From assembly GCA_041913045.1 (NCBI GenBank), contig JAYSGB010000012.1:1-64000 (forward strand): a stretch of DNA of 64,000 bases, in the 5' to 3' direction. The translations under genes were made by a program, and so were the position numbers. Shown here piece after piece: positions 32,195-40,679 of the stretch. Position 1 is the first letter of the stretch. Each line of letters opens with the position of its first letter. A model generated the notes under the pieces. That model made no database searches and was not told the origin of the DNA. It saw only the letters and a list, made by a program, of their open reading frames with translations. The DNA comes from CAMLOF01 sp041913045 (GTDB taxonomy: Bacteria; Pseudomonadota; Gammaproteobacteria; Burkholderiales; Burkholderiaceae_C).

Positions 32195-34499
32195 TTTCAA
32201 CGATCAAGAACCCGCAGCTCCATCACACAGCGGAAATTCCGAGCGGGATGAACTGCGATCGGCCTTGATGGCACGGCTCGAGGGCGTGCTGTTTGCTTTA
32301 TTTCCGGCGGGCAAGGTGACACACGGCAAATTTGTCGTTGGCGATGTGCTGGGCAGTCCAGGTCGCAGTCTGGAGATCGAGCTGGATGGTGAACGGGCGG
32401 GCCTGTGGATCGACCGCGCCACGGGTAATGGTGGCGATGTCTTTGCGCTCATCGCTGCGCACCGCCATTGGGACACGCATCGTGATTTCGCGGCCGTCCT
32501 CAGCTTCGCCCGGGAACTGCTCGGCCGAGCGCCCGCCGTGTCACCCGCCAGACGCAAGGCAAGCGCGCCGGTAGATGAATTGGGTCCAGCCACCGCCAAG
32601 TGGGACTATCTGGCCGCTGACGGCAGTCTGATTGCCTGCGTGTATCGCTATGAGCCCAGTCCTGGACGTAAGGAATTCCGCCCTTGGGATGCCAAGCGTC
32701 GCAAAATGGCGCCGCCCGATCCGAGGCCGTTGTTCAACCAACCTGGCATTTTTCATGCCGACCGGGTGATTCTGGTCGAGGGCGAAAAATGCGCCCAGGC
32801 CTTGATCGACGCGGGCCACTGCGCGACCACCGCGATGCATGGTGCCAACGCACCGATCGACAAGACCGACTGGTCACCCCTTCAGGGCAAGCATGTCCTG
32901 ATTTGGCCCGACCGCGACAAACCCGGCTGGGAGTACGCCATGAATGCCGCCGAGGCGGTCATGGCAGCGGGTGCCCAGCATTGCGCGGTGTTGATGCCTC
33001 CACCCAATCCCATGGCGCAAGATCCCCAAGAGTCTGCGGATGGCTGGGACGCGGCTGATGCCATTGCGGAGGGCTTTGATGTGGAGGCCTTCCTTGCCCA
33101 CGGTGAGCGCATCCAGTTCCATCCTTCAACGCCAGACACCACGCAGACAGCGGATCCGACCGAGCAATCGGTGTGGGCCACCGAAGACGCACTGGCGCTG
33201 ACTTTCTCGGGTCGGTACGCCCAGGACTGGCGCTATGTCGCGTTGTGGGGAAAGTGGGTGTTCTGGACTGGCAAGCGCTGGCAAACCGAGGAGACTCTGG
33301 CGGCGCACCACCTGATGCGCCAGATCTGTCGGGAGGCCGCACTCAAGGCCGATTCTCATCGGGTGGCCGCCAAACTCGCCAGCAGTGGCACGGTAGCTGG
33401 CTTGGAGCGGCTCGCACGCTCCGATCGGCGTCATGCCGCCACCGCCGACGAGTGGGATGCCGACCCCTGGCTGCTCAACACGCCAGGCGGTGTGGTGAAT
33501 CTCAAGAATGGCGTGCTGCGCTCCCACGACCGTCTGGACCGACTGACCAAGATCACGACGGCCACCCCCGCGGGTGATTGCCCCACCTGGCGGCAGTTCA
33601 TCCATGAGGTCACGGGCGGTGATCAGCCTCTGCAGGCCTATCTTGCCCGGATGGCAGGGTATGCCCTGACTGGATCGACACGCGAGCACGCGCTGTTCTT
33701 CCTGTACGGCACGGGTGCAAACGGCAAATCGGTGTTCGTGAACACCCTGGCCACCATCCTGGGGGACTACGCCACCAACGCGCCCATGGACACGTTCATG
33801 GAGACCCGCACAGACAGGCACCCGACCGATATGGCCAGCTTGCGTGGGGCCCGGTTTGTCGCTGCTATCGAAACCGAGCAAGGGCGACGCTGGGCCGAGT
33901 CCAAGGTGAAGAGCTTGACCGGTGGCGACAAGATCTCTGCGCGCTTCATGCGCCAGGATTTTTTCGAGTTCATGCCGCAGTTCAAGCTGATCGTGGCCGG
34001 CAATCACAAACCGGCTATCCGCAACATCGACGAAGCGATGAAGCGGCGCCTCCACCTGATCCCGTTCACGATCACCGTCCCACCGGAAAGGCGCGACAAG
34101 CACCTACAGCAAAAGCTGCTGGCCGAACGGGATGGGATCCTGGCTTGGGCGGTTCAAGGCTGTCTGGAGTGGCAATGTCAGGGCCGGCTCGACCCGCCCC
34201 AGCAGGTGCTCGATGCCACCGATGAGTACTTCGAAGAGGAGGACGCGATTGGTGAGTTCCTGGACGAGGACTGCCAGCAGTCGCCCGTGGCGCGCGAAGC
34301 GATTTCCGCGATCTACCAGCGCTGGCGTGAGCGCGCTGAGCGGCGTGGCGAGTACGTGGGCACCAGCCGCTGGCTGACCCAGCAACTCATCAACCGTGGG
34401 TTTGCGCGCACTCGCCTGCATGGCGGGGCAAAGGCCTTGTTAGGCCTGTCGCTCAAACCCCGCGAGCCGGGCGGCTACATGCCCTATCGGGACGACTGA
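32187..34499 (+). CDS. P4-type primase-helicase
   Basis: This 770-aa protein combines a TOPRIM-like primase half (VILVEGEKCAQALIDAG, HVLIWPDRDKPG) with a D5_N/P4-type superfamily 3 helicase whose Walker A is GTGANGKS (508-515). An HTH-like end follows. Start 32187 has GGAGG 5-9 nt upstream; an ATG five codons earlier lies on that site. It is the replication initiator candidate, and iteron-like repeats lie directly downstream. Confidence 0.88.
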   Translation: MLDFNDQEPAAPSHSGNSERDELRSALMARLEGVLFALFPAGKVTHGKFVVGDVLGSPGRSLEIELDGERAGLWIDRATGNGGDVFALIAAHRHWDTHRDFAAVLSFARELLGRAPAVSPARRKASAPVDELGPATAKWDYLAADGSLIACVYRYEPSPGRKEFRPWDAKRRKMAPPDPRPLFNQPGIFHADRVILVEGEKCAQALIDAGHCATTAMHGANAPIDKTDWSPLQGKHVLIWPDRDKPGWEYAMNAAEAVMAAGAQHCAVLMPPPNPMAQDPQESADGWDAADAIAEGFDVEAFLAHGERIQFHPSTPDTTQTADPTEQSVWATEDALALTFSGRYAQDWRYVALWGKWVFWTGKRWQTEETLAAHHLMRQICREAALKADSHRVAAKLASSGTVAGLERLARSDRRHAATADEWDADPWLLNTPGGVVNLKNGVLRSHDRLDRLTKITTATPAGDCPTWRQFIHEVTGGDQPLQAYLARMAGYALTGSTREHALFFLYGTGANGKSVFVNTLATILGDYATNAPMDTFMETRTDRHPTDMASLRGARFVAAIETEQGRRWAESKVKSLTGGDKISARFMRQDFFEFMPQFKLIVAGNHKPAIRNIDEAMKRRLHLIPFTITVPPERRDKHLQQKLLAERDGILAWAVQGCLEWQCQGRLDPPQQVLDATDEYFEEEDAIGEFLDEDCQQSPVAREAISAIYQRWRERAERRGEYVGTSRWLTQQLINRGFARTRLHGGAKALLGLSLKPREPGGYMPYRDD

Positions 34500-34521
34500 C
34501 CTATTCGACAAACCCCAGTGG

Positions 34522-34640
34522 GTGACCGAAAGTGACCAGCATATCGTTATCTCTCTACACGTGTACGCGCGCAGGCGCGAGCGGATAACGAGAAACGGGT
34601 CACCTTCGGTCACCAGATGCCAAAAACGCATGGAGTGACC
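34522..34640. repeat. Iteron-bearing palindromic region, candidate replication origin
   Basis: GTGACC occurs at 34522, 34532 and 34635; GGTCAC on the same strand at 34598 and 34608. Each pair is spaced 10 bp and the two pairs mirror each other. Inside lie TCGTTATC (34544) against GATAACGA (34584), the perfect palindrome TACACGTGTA (34556-34565), and CGCGC (34566) against GCGCG (34575). The whole block sits between the primase-helicase and the resolvase. An origin role is inference; an operator is the alternative. Confidence 0.6.
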
Positions 34641-34641
34641 A

Positions 34642-35115
34642 ATGAACACAATGACCATCCTCGCCCTTGATCTGGGCACACAAACCGGCTGGGCACTGAC
34701 CAGCCGTGACGGCAGCATCACCAGTGGCAGCCAATCCTTCAAACCCCAGCGCTTCGAAGGCGGCGGCATGCGCTTCCTGCGGTTCAAGCGCTGGCTCACC
34801 GACATCAAGCAATGCAACAACGGCATTGACCAGGTTGTATTCGAAGAGGTCCGCCGCCACGTTGGTGTCGACGCGGCCCATGCCTACGGTGGCTTCATGG
34901 GCCAGCTGACGGCCTGGTGTGAACACCACCAGATCCCGTACCAGGGCATTCCGGTCGGCACGATCAAGAAGCACGCCACAGGCAAAGGCAATGCCAGCAA
35001 GGACGAGATGGTGGCATCCGTCCGTACCCGTGGACATGCCCCGACCGACGACAACGAGGCTGACGCCATCGCCTTGCTGTACCTGGCCCGTGAGATGGCC
35101 ACGGAGGGGGTGTGA
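34642..35115 (+). CDS. RuvC-like Holliday junction resolvase
   Basis: The 157-aa product has an RNase H-fold pattern: ILALDLGTQTGWAL with D10, VVFEEV in the middle and a C-terminal DDNEADAIALL acid pair. Phage RuvC-like enzymes of this size resolve branched DNA before packaging. It starts 1 nt after the last GTGACC repeat. Confidence 0.85.
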   Translation: MNTMTILALDLGTQTGWALTSRDGSITSGSQSFKPQRFEGGGMRFLRFKRWLTDIKQCNNGIDQVVFEEVRRHVGVDAAHAYGGFMGQLTAWCEHHQIPYQGIPVGTIKKHATGKGNASKDEMVASVRTRGHAPTDDNEADAIALLYLAREMATEGV

Positions 35116-35116
35116 C

Positions 35117-35326
35117 ATGAAAGTGCCCCAATACCGCTACCGCTGCCCCTTGGGCAATCTGCAGCCCACCACGCCGGATCTGGACGCGGTCAAACGCGAG
35201 GGCTGGCGTACCGATCAGATCCTGGTGGTCAGCGAGCACGACGAACGGCTCGACTGGGTGGAGAAACAGTTCGTGCGCAGGCTGGGCGAACGCCTCTACG
35301 GGGATGGAGGCAAGCGCCATGACTGA
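35117..35326 (+). CDS. Unrecognised small phage protein
   Basis: The 69-aa product starts MKVPQYRYRCPLGNLQPTTP and is rich in charged residues. No family is recognised. It starts 1 nt after the resolvase stop and overlaps the next gene by 8 bp, so it is probably translated. Confidence 0.65.
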   Translation: MKVPQYRYRCPLGNLQPTTPDLDAVKREGWRTDQILVVSEHDERLDWVEKQFVRRLGERLYGDGGKRHD

Positions 35327-35855
35327 GACACGAACCGAATGGACTGTTGAGGATGTGGCTGCCCGATTTGCTGAAGCTGCCGAAACCGCGCACAAGCTGC
35401 CCCGGGTCAGACCCGGCGGCTACTTCAACCCGTGGATGACCTTGGCCATGCAGGTGCCCGAGCGCTACCCGGATCCCGAGCGCCTGTACCGGCCCATGCC
35501 ACCCAGCCCACAAGCCGTAGAGCGGATGCTGGAGACCATGCGCTGGGTGCAGTGGCTGGAGGTGGAGCAGCGGCATCTGGTGTGGATGCGTTCGAACCGG
35601 TATCGCTGGGAGCAGATCGGTCGGCGGTTTGCCTGCGCGGCAAGAACGGCACAGCGGCGGTACGACGCTGCCATCCATCTGGTCGCTCTACACCTGAACA
35701 AGGGACACTGTCTGAAGTCGCGGCAAATCGATGGCGGGGGCGGGGTGGTGCGGGATGGTGATGACAGATGCCAAAACACCCCCTGTCGCGTTTTACCCGG
35801 TTTGGGCCTACAGTTTCAGCTATGGTCAGGACAGCGGTGTGAGCAGCGGGCGTGA
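35319..35855 (+). CDS. DUF6362 family protein
   Basis: The 178-aa product contains WTVEDVAARFAEAAETAHKL and a C-terminal part with MRSNRYRWEQIGRRFACAAR, the DUF6362 pattern: a helical protein with a possible sigma-factor-like HTH. Many phages carry it late in the early region, so it may regulate late genes. GGAGG is 8 nt before ATG 35319. Confidence 0.75.
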   Translation: MTETRTEWTVEDVAARFAEAAETAHKLPRVRPGGYFNPWMTLAMQVPERYPDPERLYRPMPPSPQAVERMLETMRWVQWLEVEQRHLVWMRSNRYRWEQIGRRFACAARTAQRRYDAAIHLVALHLNKGHCLKSRQIDGGGGVVRDGDDRCQNTPCRVLPGLGLQFQLWSGQRCEQRA

Positions 35856-36026
35856 TCTTCCGCCCGCAACCTTGCACCCCGACAGATGCGAAGCGATGCA
35901 AACGCCTGATGGCTGATGCCAATCAGATGATCGCGGAGTCCTGCGGACAATCAACGGGTCCTTCCTGGCCAAAACGGTATGCGGGGGGCAACAGCGCGAG
36001 ATTTCGATAGCGTCTGCCCTGAAAAA

Positions 36027-36087
36027 CAGGTTACCACCCGGCCAGGTTACCGGCCCGTGGTTACCACCACCCCAGACAGTTACCACC
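36027..36087. repeat. GGTTACC iteron-like repeats
   Basis: GGTTACC is at 36029, 36045 and 36059, and AGTTACC at 36078; three of the four continue as CACC. The first two also share CAGGTTACC. The spacing is 14-19 bp. They look like binding sites for a regulator of the genes to the right. Confidence 0.55.
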
Positions 36088-36101
36088 CCATGAATATTTC
36101 C

Positions 36102-36134
36102 AACCCGCCTGGCGGCAACGCTCGGCGGGTTTTT
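36102..36134 (+). terminator. Rho-independent terminator just before the methyltransferase gene
   Basis: AACCCGCC (36102-36109) pairs with GGCGGGTT (36124-36131) around 14 nt and is followed by TTT. It lies only 7 nt before the next start codon, so it either ends the early operon or acts as an attenuator for the methyltransferase gene. Confidence 0.7.
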
Positions 36135-36141
36135 CAATTCC

Positions 36142-37563
36142 ATGACGCCCAACCTGCAGATCGAATACCGCCCGATCGATGCGTTGCTGCCTTACGCGCG
36201 CAATCCGCGCACGCATTCTCCGGCGCAGATTGCCAAGATCGCGGCCAGCATCGTGGAGTTTGGCTGGACGCAACCCATCCTGGTCGATGGCGAGAGCGGA
36301 ATCATCGCCGGCCACGGGCGCCTGGCGGCGGCGCGCAAGCTGGAGTTGGCGGACGTCCCTGTCATTGAACTGGGCCACCTGACCCCGGCGCAAAAGCGTG
36401 CTTACGTGATCGCCGACAACCGCCTGGCGCTTGACGCTGGATGGGATGACGAGTTGCTGGCGCTTGAACTGGCGGAGCTGTCTGAGGCCGGTTACGACTT
36501 ACTGATGACTGGCTTCGACGATGACGAGTTGGCCCAGATGCTGGCTGACATTGCAGAGACGGATGGTTCGGATACTGATGAACCTGCCAGCGATGAGGAC
36601 GATGAGGTCCCAGAACCACCAAAGCAGCCGATCTCCCGACCAGGGGATGTCTGGCAACTGGGCCAGCACCGCCTGATCTGCGGCGATGCCAGCGACCCAT
36701 CCGTGGTCGCCACCTTGATGCAGGGTGAGCAAGCGAGTCTGTGTTTCACCTCGCCCCCTTACGGCAACCAGCGCGATTACACCTCTGGCGGTATCGCTGA
36801 CTGGGATGGCCTGATGCGCGGCGTCTTCGCGCAAGTGCCCATGGCCGCCGATGGCCAGGTGTTGGTCAACCTCGGCCTGATCCACCGCGACAACGAGTTC
36901 ATCCCGTATTGGGACGCATGGCTCGATTGGATGCGCAGCCAAGGCTGGCGGCGGTTTGCCTGGTACGTATGGGACCAGGGGCCAGGGATGCCCGGCGATT
37001 GGCAGGGGCGTCTGGCGCCGAGCTTTGAATTCATCTTCCACTTCAACCGGCAAACGCGCAAACCCAACAAGACGGTGCCCTGCAAGTTTGCCGGTCAGGA
37101 AACGCACCTGCGCGCCGACGGATCCTCGACCGCGATGCGCGGCAAGGATGGCCAAGTCAACGGCTGGACCGCTGCGGGTCAGCCGACGCAGGACCACCGC
37201 ATCCCTGACTCGGTCATCCGGGTGATGCGCCACAAGGGAAAGATCGGCAAGGACATCGATCACCCGGCCGTCTTTCCGGTGACGCTGCCGGTGGAGGTCA
37301 TTGAGGCGTACACCGATGAAGGCGAGATCGTGTTTGAGCCCTTTGGCGGCAGCGGCACCACGCTGATGGCCGCCCAACGCACCGGTCGCATGGGCCGCGC
37401 GGTGGAGATCGCACCCGAGTACGTCGACGTGGCGCTGCTCCGTTTCCAACAGAACTTCCCTGGCATGCCGGTCACCCTGGCCGCCACCGGAGAACCCTTT
37501 GAGGTTGTTGCTCAACAACGCAAAGCCGAGCATCGACAAGAGAGCGAACATGCAACTGTCTGA
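36142..37563 (+). CDS. ParB-N/DNA methyltransferase fusion (SPPY type)
   Basis: The 473-aa product has an N-terminal ParB/sulfiredoxin domain (PYARNPRTHSPAQIAKIAAS, GHGRLAAARKL) and a C-terminal DNA methyltransferase. Motif IV is TSPPY (S204-Y207) and motif I is FEPFGGSGTT. An SPPY motif IV is typical of N4-cytosine enzymes, but m6A activity is possible. No Shine-Dalgarno is seen before the ATG, and a terminator stands immediately upstream. A paralogue lies at 37992. Confidence 0.88.
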   Translation: MTPNLQIEYRPIDALLPYARNPRTHSPAQIAKIAASIVEFGWTQPILVDGESGIIAGHGRLAAARKLELADVPVIELGHLTPAQKRAYVIADNRLALDAGWDDELLALELAELSEAGYDLLMTGFDDDELAQMLADIAETDGSDTDEPASDEDDEVPEPPKQPISRPGDVWQLGQHRLICGDASDPSVVATLMQGEQASLCFTSPPYGNQRDYTSGGIADWDGLMRGVFAQVPMAADGQVLVNLGLIHRDNEFIPYWDAWLDWMRSQGWRRFAWYVWDQGPGMPGDWQGRLAPSFEFIFHFNRQTRKPNKTVPCKFAGQETHLRADGSSTAMRGKDGQVNGWTAAGQPTQDHRIPDSVIRVMRHKGKIGKDIDHPAVFPVTLPVEVIEAYTDEGEIVFEPFGGSGTTLMAAQRTGRMGRAVEIAPEYVDVALLRFQQNFPGMPVTLAATGEPFEVVAQQRKAEHRQESEHATV

Positions 37564-37999
37564 ACATTTCGAACTGGCCGAGTTTCTGGTCTCAGAAACG
37601 GCGGCTCGCCGTGGCATTGCCAACGAGCCCACACCCGAGGTCATCGAGAACCTGCGTCGGCTGTGTCAATCGGTACTGCAGCCGCTGCGCGTTCACCTCA
37701 AGCGCCCGGTGGTGATCACCTCCGGCTACCGCTCGCCAGCGCTGAACCGCGCCATTGGGGGCAGTCCGACCAGCCACCACATGCAAGGGCGTGCGGCGGA
37801 CCTCATCGTGCCAGGTATGACGCCGTTGCTCGTATGTCAGGCCGCCCACCAGTTGAAGTTGCCTTGCGTGCAGATCATTCACGAGTTCGGACGGTGGACC
37901 CATCTGGCAGTGGCGATCTCGAATGAGCGCACCCAGTTGCTCACGGCCAAGCTGAACCAGGGCAAGACCGTCTATGAAACGGGGTTGGTCCATGTCTGA
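37550..37999 (+). CDS. M15-family peptidase, candidate endolysin
   Basis: The 149-aa product is a Peptidase_M15_3-type zinc peptidase: ITSGYRSPALNRAIGG, then SxHxxGxAxD as residues 75-84, and the last ligand H118 in GRWTHLAV. Such enzymes cut peptidoglycan peptides. It overlaps the first methyltransferase by 14 bp and the second by 8 bp. No holin or spanin is seen beside it except the small membrane protein at 39281. Confidence 0.82.
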   Translation: MQLSEHFELAEFLVSETAARRGIANEPTPEVIENLRRLCQSVLQPLRVHLKRPVVITSGYRSPALNRAIGGSPTSHHMQGRAADLIVPGMTPLLVCQAAHQLKLPCVQIIHEFGRWTHLAVAISNERTQLLTAKLNQGKTVYETGLVHV

Positions 38000-39284
38000 A
38001 CCTTGGCTTTCAACCGTTATTGAGCGATGGTCCACTGACAAACTGGTGCCCTACGCCCGCAACGCTCGCACCCACTCCGAGGAGCAGGTGGCGCAGATTG
38101 CGGCATCCATCGTCGAGTTCGGGTTCACCAATCCGATCCTGGCGGGATCCGATGGCGTGATCGTCGCCGGACACGGAAGGCTGGCTGCCGCGCAAAAGCT
38201 CGGTCTGGATACCGTGCCCGTCGTGGTTTTGGATCACCTGACCTCCACCCAGCGCCGAGCTCTCATCATTGCGGACAACCGCATTGCAGAAAACGCTGGC
38301 TGGGACGACGCCATGCTGCGCATCGAGCTGCAGTCGCTGCAGGAGGATGGCTTCAACCTGGACATCACCGGATTTGACGCCGATGCCTTGGCCGAGATCA
38401 TGGCGGGCGAAGAGACCACGGTCGATGGCCAGACGGATGACGATGCGGTGCCCGAAGTGTCGGCCACCCCCATCTCCCGCCCGGGGGATGTCTGGGAGCT
38501 GGGCAAGCACCGACTGGTGTGCGGTGACGCCACCGACCCCAAGAGTTACGAGCTGCTGATGGCCGATGCCCAGGCCAACATGGTGTTCACCGATCCACCG
38601 TACAACGTGGACTATGCCAATAGCGCGAAGGACAAGATGCGTGGCAAGGACCGTCCGATCCTGAACGACAACCTGGGCGATGGCTTCTACGATTTCCTGC
38701 TGGCAGCGATGACGCCGATGTTGTCGCGCTGTAGCGGCGCTGTCTATGTGGCAATGTCGTCCAGCGAACTCGACACGCTGCAGTCTGCATTCCGTGCTGC
38801 AGGTGGTAAGTGGTCCACCTTCATTATCTGGGCCAAGAACACCTTCACACTTGGCCGCGCCGACTACCAGCGCCAGTACGAGCCCATCCTCTACGGCTGG
38901 CCCGAAGGTCAAAACCGCCACTGGTGCGGTGATCGTGACCAGGGTGATGTGTGGAACATCAAGAAGCCACAGAAAAACGACCTGCACCCGACCATGAAGC
39001 CGGTGGAGTTGGTCGAGCGCGCGATCCGCAATTCCAGCCGACCGGGTGACATCGTGCTCGACCCGTTCGGCGGCTCTGGCACCACCCTCATCGCCGCAGA
39101 AAAGACCGGCCGCATCGGCTGGCTGATCGAGCTCGACCCCAAGTACGTGGACGTGATCGTGCGCCGTTGGCAGGACTGGAGCGGGCAAGAAGCCTACCGG
39201 GAACTTGACGCGGTCAAGTTCAACGACTTGGCGGCTTTGGCAGGTGTGGCGGTCACGACTGATGCAGCGGAGGCCGACGCATGA
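37992..39284 (+). CDS. ParB-N/DNA methyltransferase fusion (DPPY type)
   Basis: The 430-aa product has the same build as its neighbour: a ParB-like N-terminus (PYARNARTHSEEQVAQIAAS) and a methyltransferase with motif IV TDPPY (D201-Y204) and motif I LDPFGGSGTT. DPPY indicates an N6-adenine methyltransferase. Likely roles are protection from host restriction or control of packaging. No restriction enzyme is beside it. It overlaps the M15 gene by 8 bp and the next by ATGA. Confidence 0.9.
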   Translation: MSEPWLSTVIERWSTDKLVPYARNARTHSEEQVAQIAASIVEFGFTNPILAGSDGVIVAGHGRLAAAQKLGLDTVPVVVLDHLTSTQRRALIIADNRIAENAGWDDAMLRIELQSLQEDGFNLDITGFDADALAEIMAGEETTVDGQTDDDAVPEVSATPISRPGDVWELGKHRLVCGDATDPKSYELLMADAQANMVFTDPPYNVDYANSAKDKMRGKDRPILNDNLGDGFYDFLLAAMTPMLSRCSGAVYVAMSSSELDTLQSAFRAAGGKWSTFIIWAKNTFTLGRADYQRQYEPILYGWPEGQNRHWCGDRDQGDVWNIKKPQKNDLHPTMKPVELVERAIRNSSRPGDIVLDPFGGSGTTLIAAEKTGRIGWLIELDPKYVDVIVRRWQDWSGQEAYRELDAVKFNDLAALAGVAVTTDAAEADA

Positions 39285-39529
39285 AGCAGTCGCGCCTGAT
39301 GTCCATGGTGGAGTCGCTCGCCAATGTGCTGGTGGGTTATGTTGTGGCGGTGGTCACGCAGATGGCCGTGTTCCCGGTGTTCGGCCTGACCGTTACCGTC
39401 ACCGAAAACCTGCTGATCGGCTTGATCCTCACGGCCGTCTCGATCGTGCGCAGCTACGCGCTGCGCCGGGGCTTTGAAGCCCTGCGGGTGCGTCAGTCGG
39501 CCAGGGCCTCTTCGACGATCTCGCAGTGA
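39281..39529 (+). CDS. Small two-segment membrane protein (DUF7220-like)
   Basis: The 82-aa product begins MKQSRLMSMVESLANVLVGY and has two hydrophobic segments (about 12-35 and 42-60) with a basic end. It matches a small phage membrane family (DUF7220). A holin role beside the M15 peptidase is possible but unproven. Its 3' end overlaps by 37 bp the opposing gene on the other strand. Confidence 0.7.
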   Translation: MKQSRLMSMVESLANVLVGYVVAVVTQMAVFPVFGLTVTVTENLLIGLILTAVSIVRSYALRRGFEALRVRQSARASSTISQ

Positions 39530-39858
39530 ATTACAAAGCCCGTCAGGTAGGGCAGCCCCTTGGGAATCCCGTGCTGCTTGCTGGTCAGGCGGCCGATGGT
39601 CCATCCCATCCAGCGTTGGGTGGCGGCGTGGATCGCATCGTGCAGGTTCAATCCGGCGTGCAGGCCGTTCAACACATCGTCGGCAAAGTGACGGCCATGG
39701 CGGCTGTCCAGGAAGGCGCGCACTGATTCGAGGGGCTGGAGGGTGGCGTCCGAAATCGCGGTCATCGCGATCGGCCAAGCCGCTGCTGCTTGGTTGTTCA
39801 TCGTGCCCCAAAAGCCCCAGGCTTCGTTCTGGGTGGCAGGGATGTGAGTGGTGGTCAT
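39493..39858 (-). CDS. Unrecognised phage protein of the leftward accessory operon
   Basis: The 121-aa product begins MTTTHIPATQNEAWGFWGTM and contains FLDSRHGRHFADDVLNGLHA and LHDAIHAATQRWMGW. I recall similar phage/plasmid hypotheticals but no function. The start has GGAG nearby and lies 25 bp after a copy of the 42-bp element. The gene is convergent with the membrane protein gene. Confidence 0.7.
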   Translation of the reverse strand: MTTTHIPATQNEAWGFWGTMNNQAAAAWPIAMTAISDATLQPLESVRAFLDSRHGRHFADDVLNGLHAGLNLHDAIHAATQRWMGWTIGRLTSKQHGIPKGLPYLTGFVIHCEIVEEALAD

Positions 39859-39883
39859 CGTCGGCTCCGTGTCTGTGTTGGCG

Positions 39884-39925
39884 ATGACTCCATTGACGCG
39901 CTGTAGAGCACAGAAGCCAAGGCTT
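39884..39925 (-). promoter_or_regulatory. 42-bp repeat element, copy A
   Basis: Read leftward, it is AAGCC-TT-GGCTT, 10 nt, then CAGCGCGTCAATGG and GTCAT. It lies 25 bp before the gene at 39858. TTGGCT and GTCAAT are 17 bp apart, as in a -35/-10 pair. Confidence 0.6.
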
Positions 39926-39950
39926 ATTCGATCATTTTTCGAGAGCGTGA

Positions 39951-40214
39951 TCATTTTGCGACGCTGGCCAGTTCGGCCTGGGCGTTGGCGATCAGGTCCA
40001 GTCGCAGATTGGGCGTGATGTTGCAAGCCAGGGCGTTGAGCGCCCAGTTCATCACCTGCGATTTGTCGTGCGGCGTCTCGGCCGTGTCGAGTCGCTCGAT
40101 GTAATGGTCCAATTCGCGCAGGCTGCGCTCCAGGGTGGACCGGGCGGTGAGCAAGGCGTCTTTGGCCTTTTGCTCGGTCATCTGGCGCATCAGGGTGTCG
40201 AGGTCGAGGGTCAT
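39951..40214 (-). CDS. Unrecognised helical protein of the accessory operon
   Basis: The 87-aa product, MTLDLDTLMRQMTEQKAKDA onward, is almost wholly helical with a possible coiled coil. No family is recognised. It starts 27 bp after copy B of the 42-bp element. Confidence 0.65.
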   Translation of the reverse strand: MTLDLDTLMRQMTEQKAKDALLTARSTLERSLRELDHYIERLDTAETPHDKSQVMNWALNALACNITPNLRLDLIANAQAELASVAK

Positions 40215-40241
40215 CGTGGGGCTCCGTTCAATCGTTTGGTA

Positions 40242-40283
40242 ATGACCCCATTGACGCGCTGCTGCGATGCAAAGCCAAGGCTT
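40242..40283 (-). promoter_or_regulatory. 42-bp repeat element, copy B
   Basis: It has the same AAGCC-TT-GGCTT dyad, the same 10-nt gap and the same CAGCGCGTCAATGG block as copy A, 27 bp before the gene at 40214. Confidence 0.6.
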
Positions 40284-40319
40284 TGATTGCAGAAGATGAA
40301 CAGCGTGGCGGCGCAGCCA

Positions 40320-40679
40320 CTAGCCCAGCCGGGCCGCGTAGCGGGCGTAGTCGCCGCCAGACGGGTCGACATAGAGGTACGGGCGTCCGGGGGCGTGAAC
40401 TTCCACGCACAAACGTCCCTGGCCGACATAGCCACCCTTGCCCGCCAGCCAGTCGCGCGAGACCAGCAGGTTGGCAGCAAAGCCATCGAACTCCTCGGGT
40501 GTCATGGTCCGGGTCTCGGTGACGTAGACGATGTAGTCGCCGCTGGCGCTCATGTCCCTGAGGTTCTCGGGCTTGCGCGCAAAGGGCAGTCGGATCCCGA
40601 GCTGCTCAACCTGAATCTCCTTGCCCTCCCACTGGAGGGTCAAGGGGGTGCGTTCAATGGTGATGGACATGCTGGGCAT
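40320..40679 (-). CDS. Unrecognised beta-rich protein of the accessory operon
   Basis: The 119-aa product starts MPSMSITIERTPLTLQWEGK and is mainly beta strand. No family is recognised. Its start lies 26 bp inside the 3' end of the gene upstream, so the genes are coupled. An internal ATG at 40670 is an alternative start. Confidence 0.65.
   Translation of the reverse strand: MPSMSITIERTPLTLQWEGKEIQVEQLGIRLPFARKPENLRDMSASGDYIVYVTETRTMTPEEFDGFAANLLVSRDWLAGKGGYVGQGRLCVEVHAPGRPYLYVDPSGGDYARYAARLG

Larger units (their letters stand above)
35856..36141. other. Gene-free control region before the methyltransferase gene
   Basis: These 286 bp have no convincing gene. The left half (35856-36020) shows nothing recognised. 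The right half holds four GTTACC repeats and a terminator hairpin, listed separately. Confidence 0.55.

Noticed and set aside
34580..34590. GAGCGGATAAC, an 11-base match to the lac operator
   Set aside because: Only one half-site is matched; the bases belong to the local TCGTTATC/GATAACGA dyad, and no LacI-type gene is present.
26416..36087. CRISPR-like arrays from the short repeats at 26.4, 34.5 and 36.0 kb
   Set aside because: The repeat units are only 6-9 bp, without regular spacers or cas genes; the Cas4-like nuclease belongs to the phage recombination cassette.
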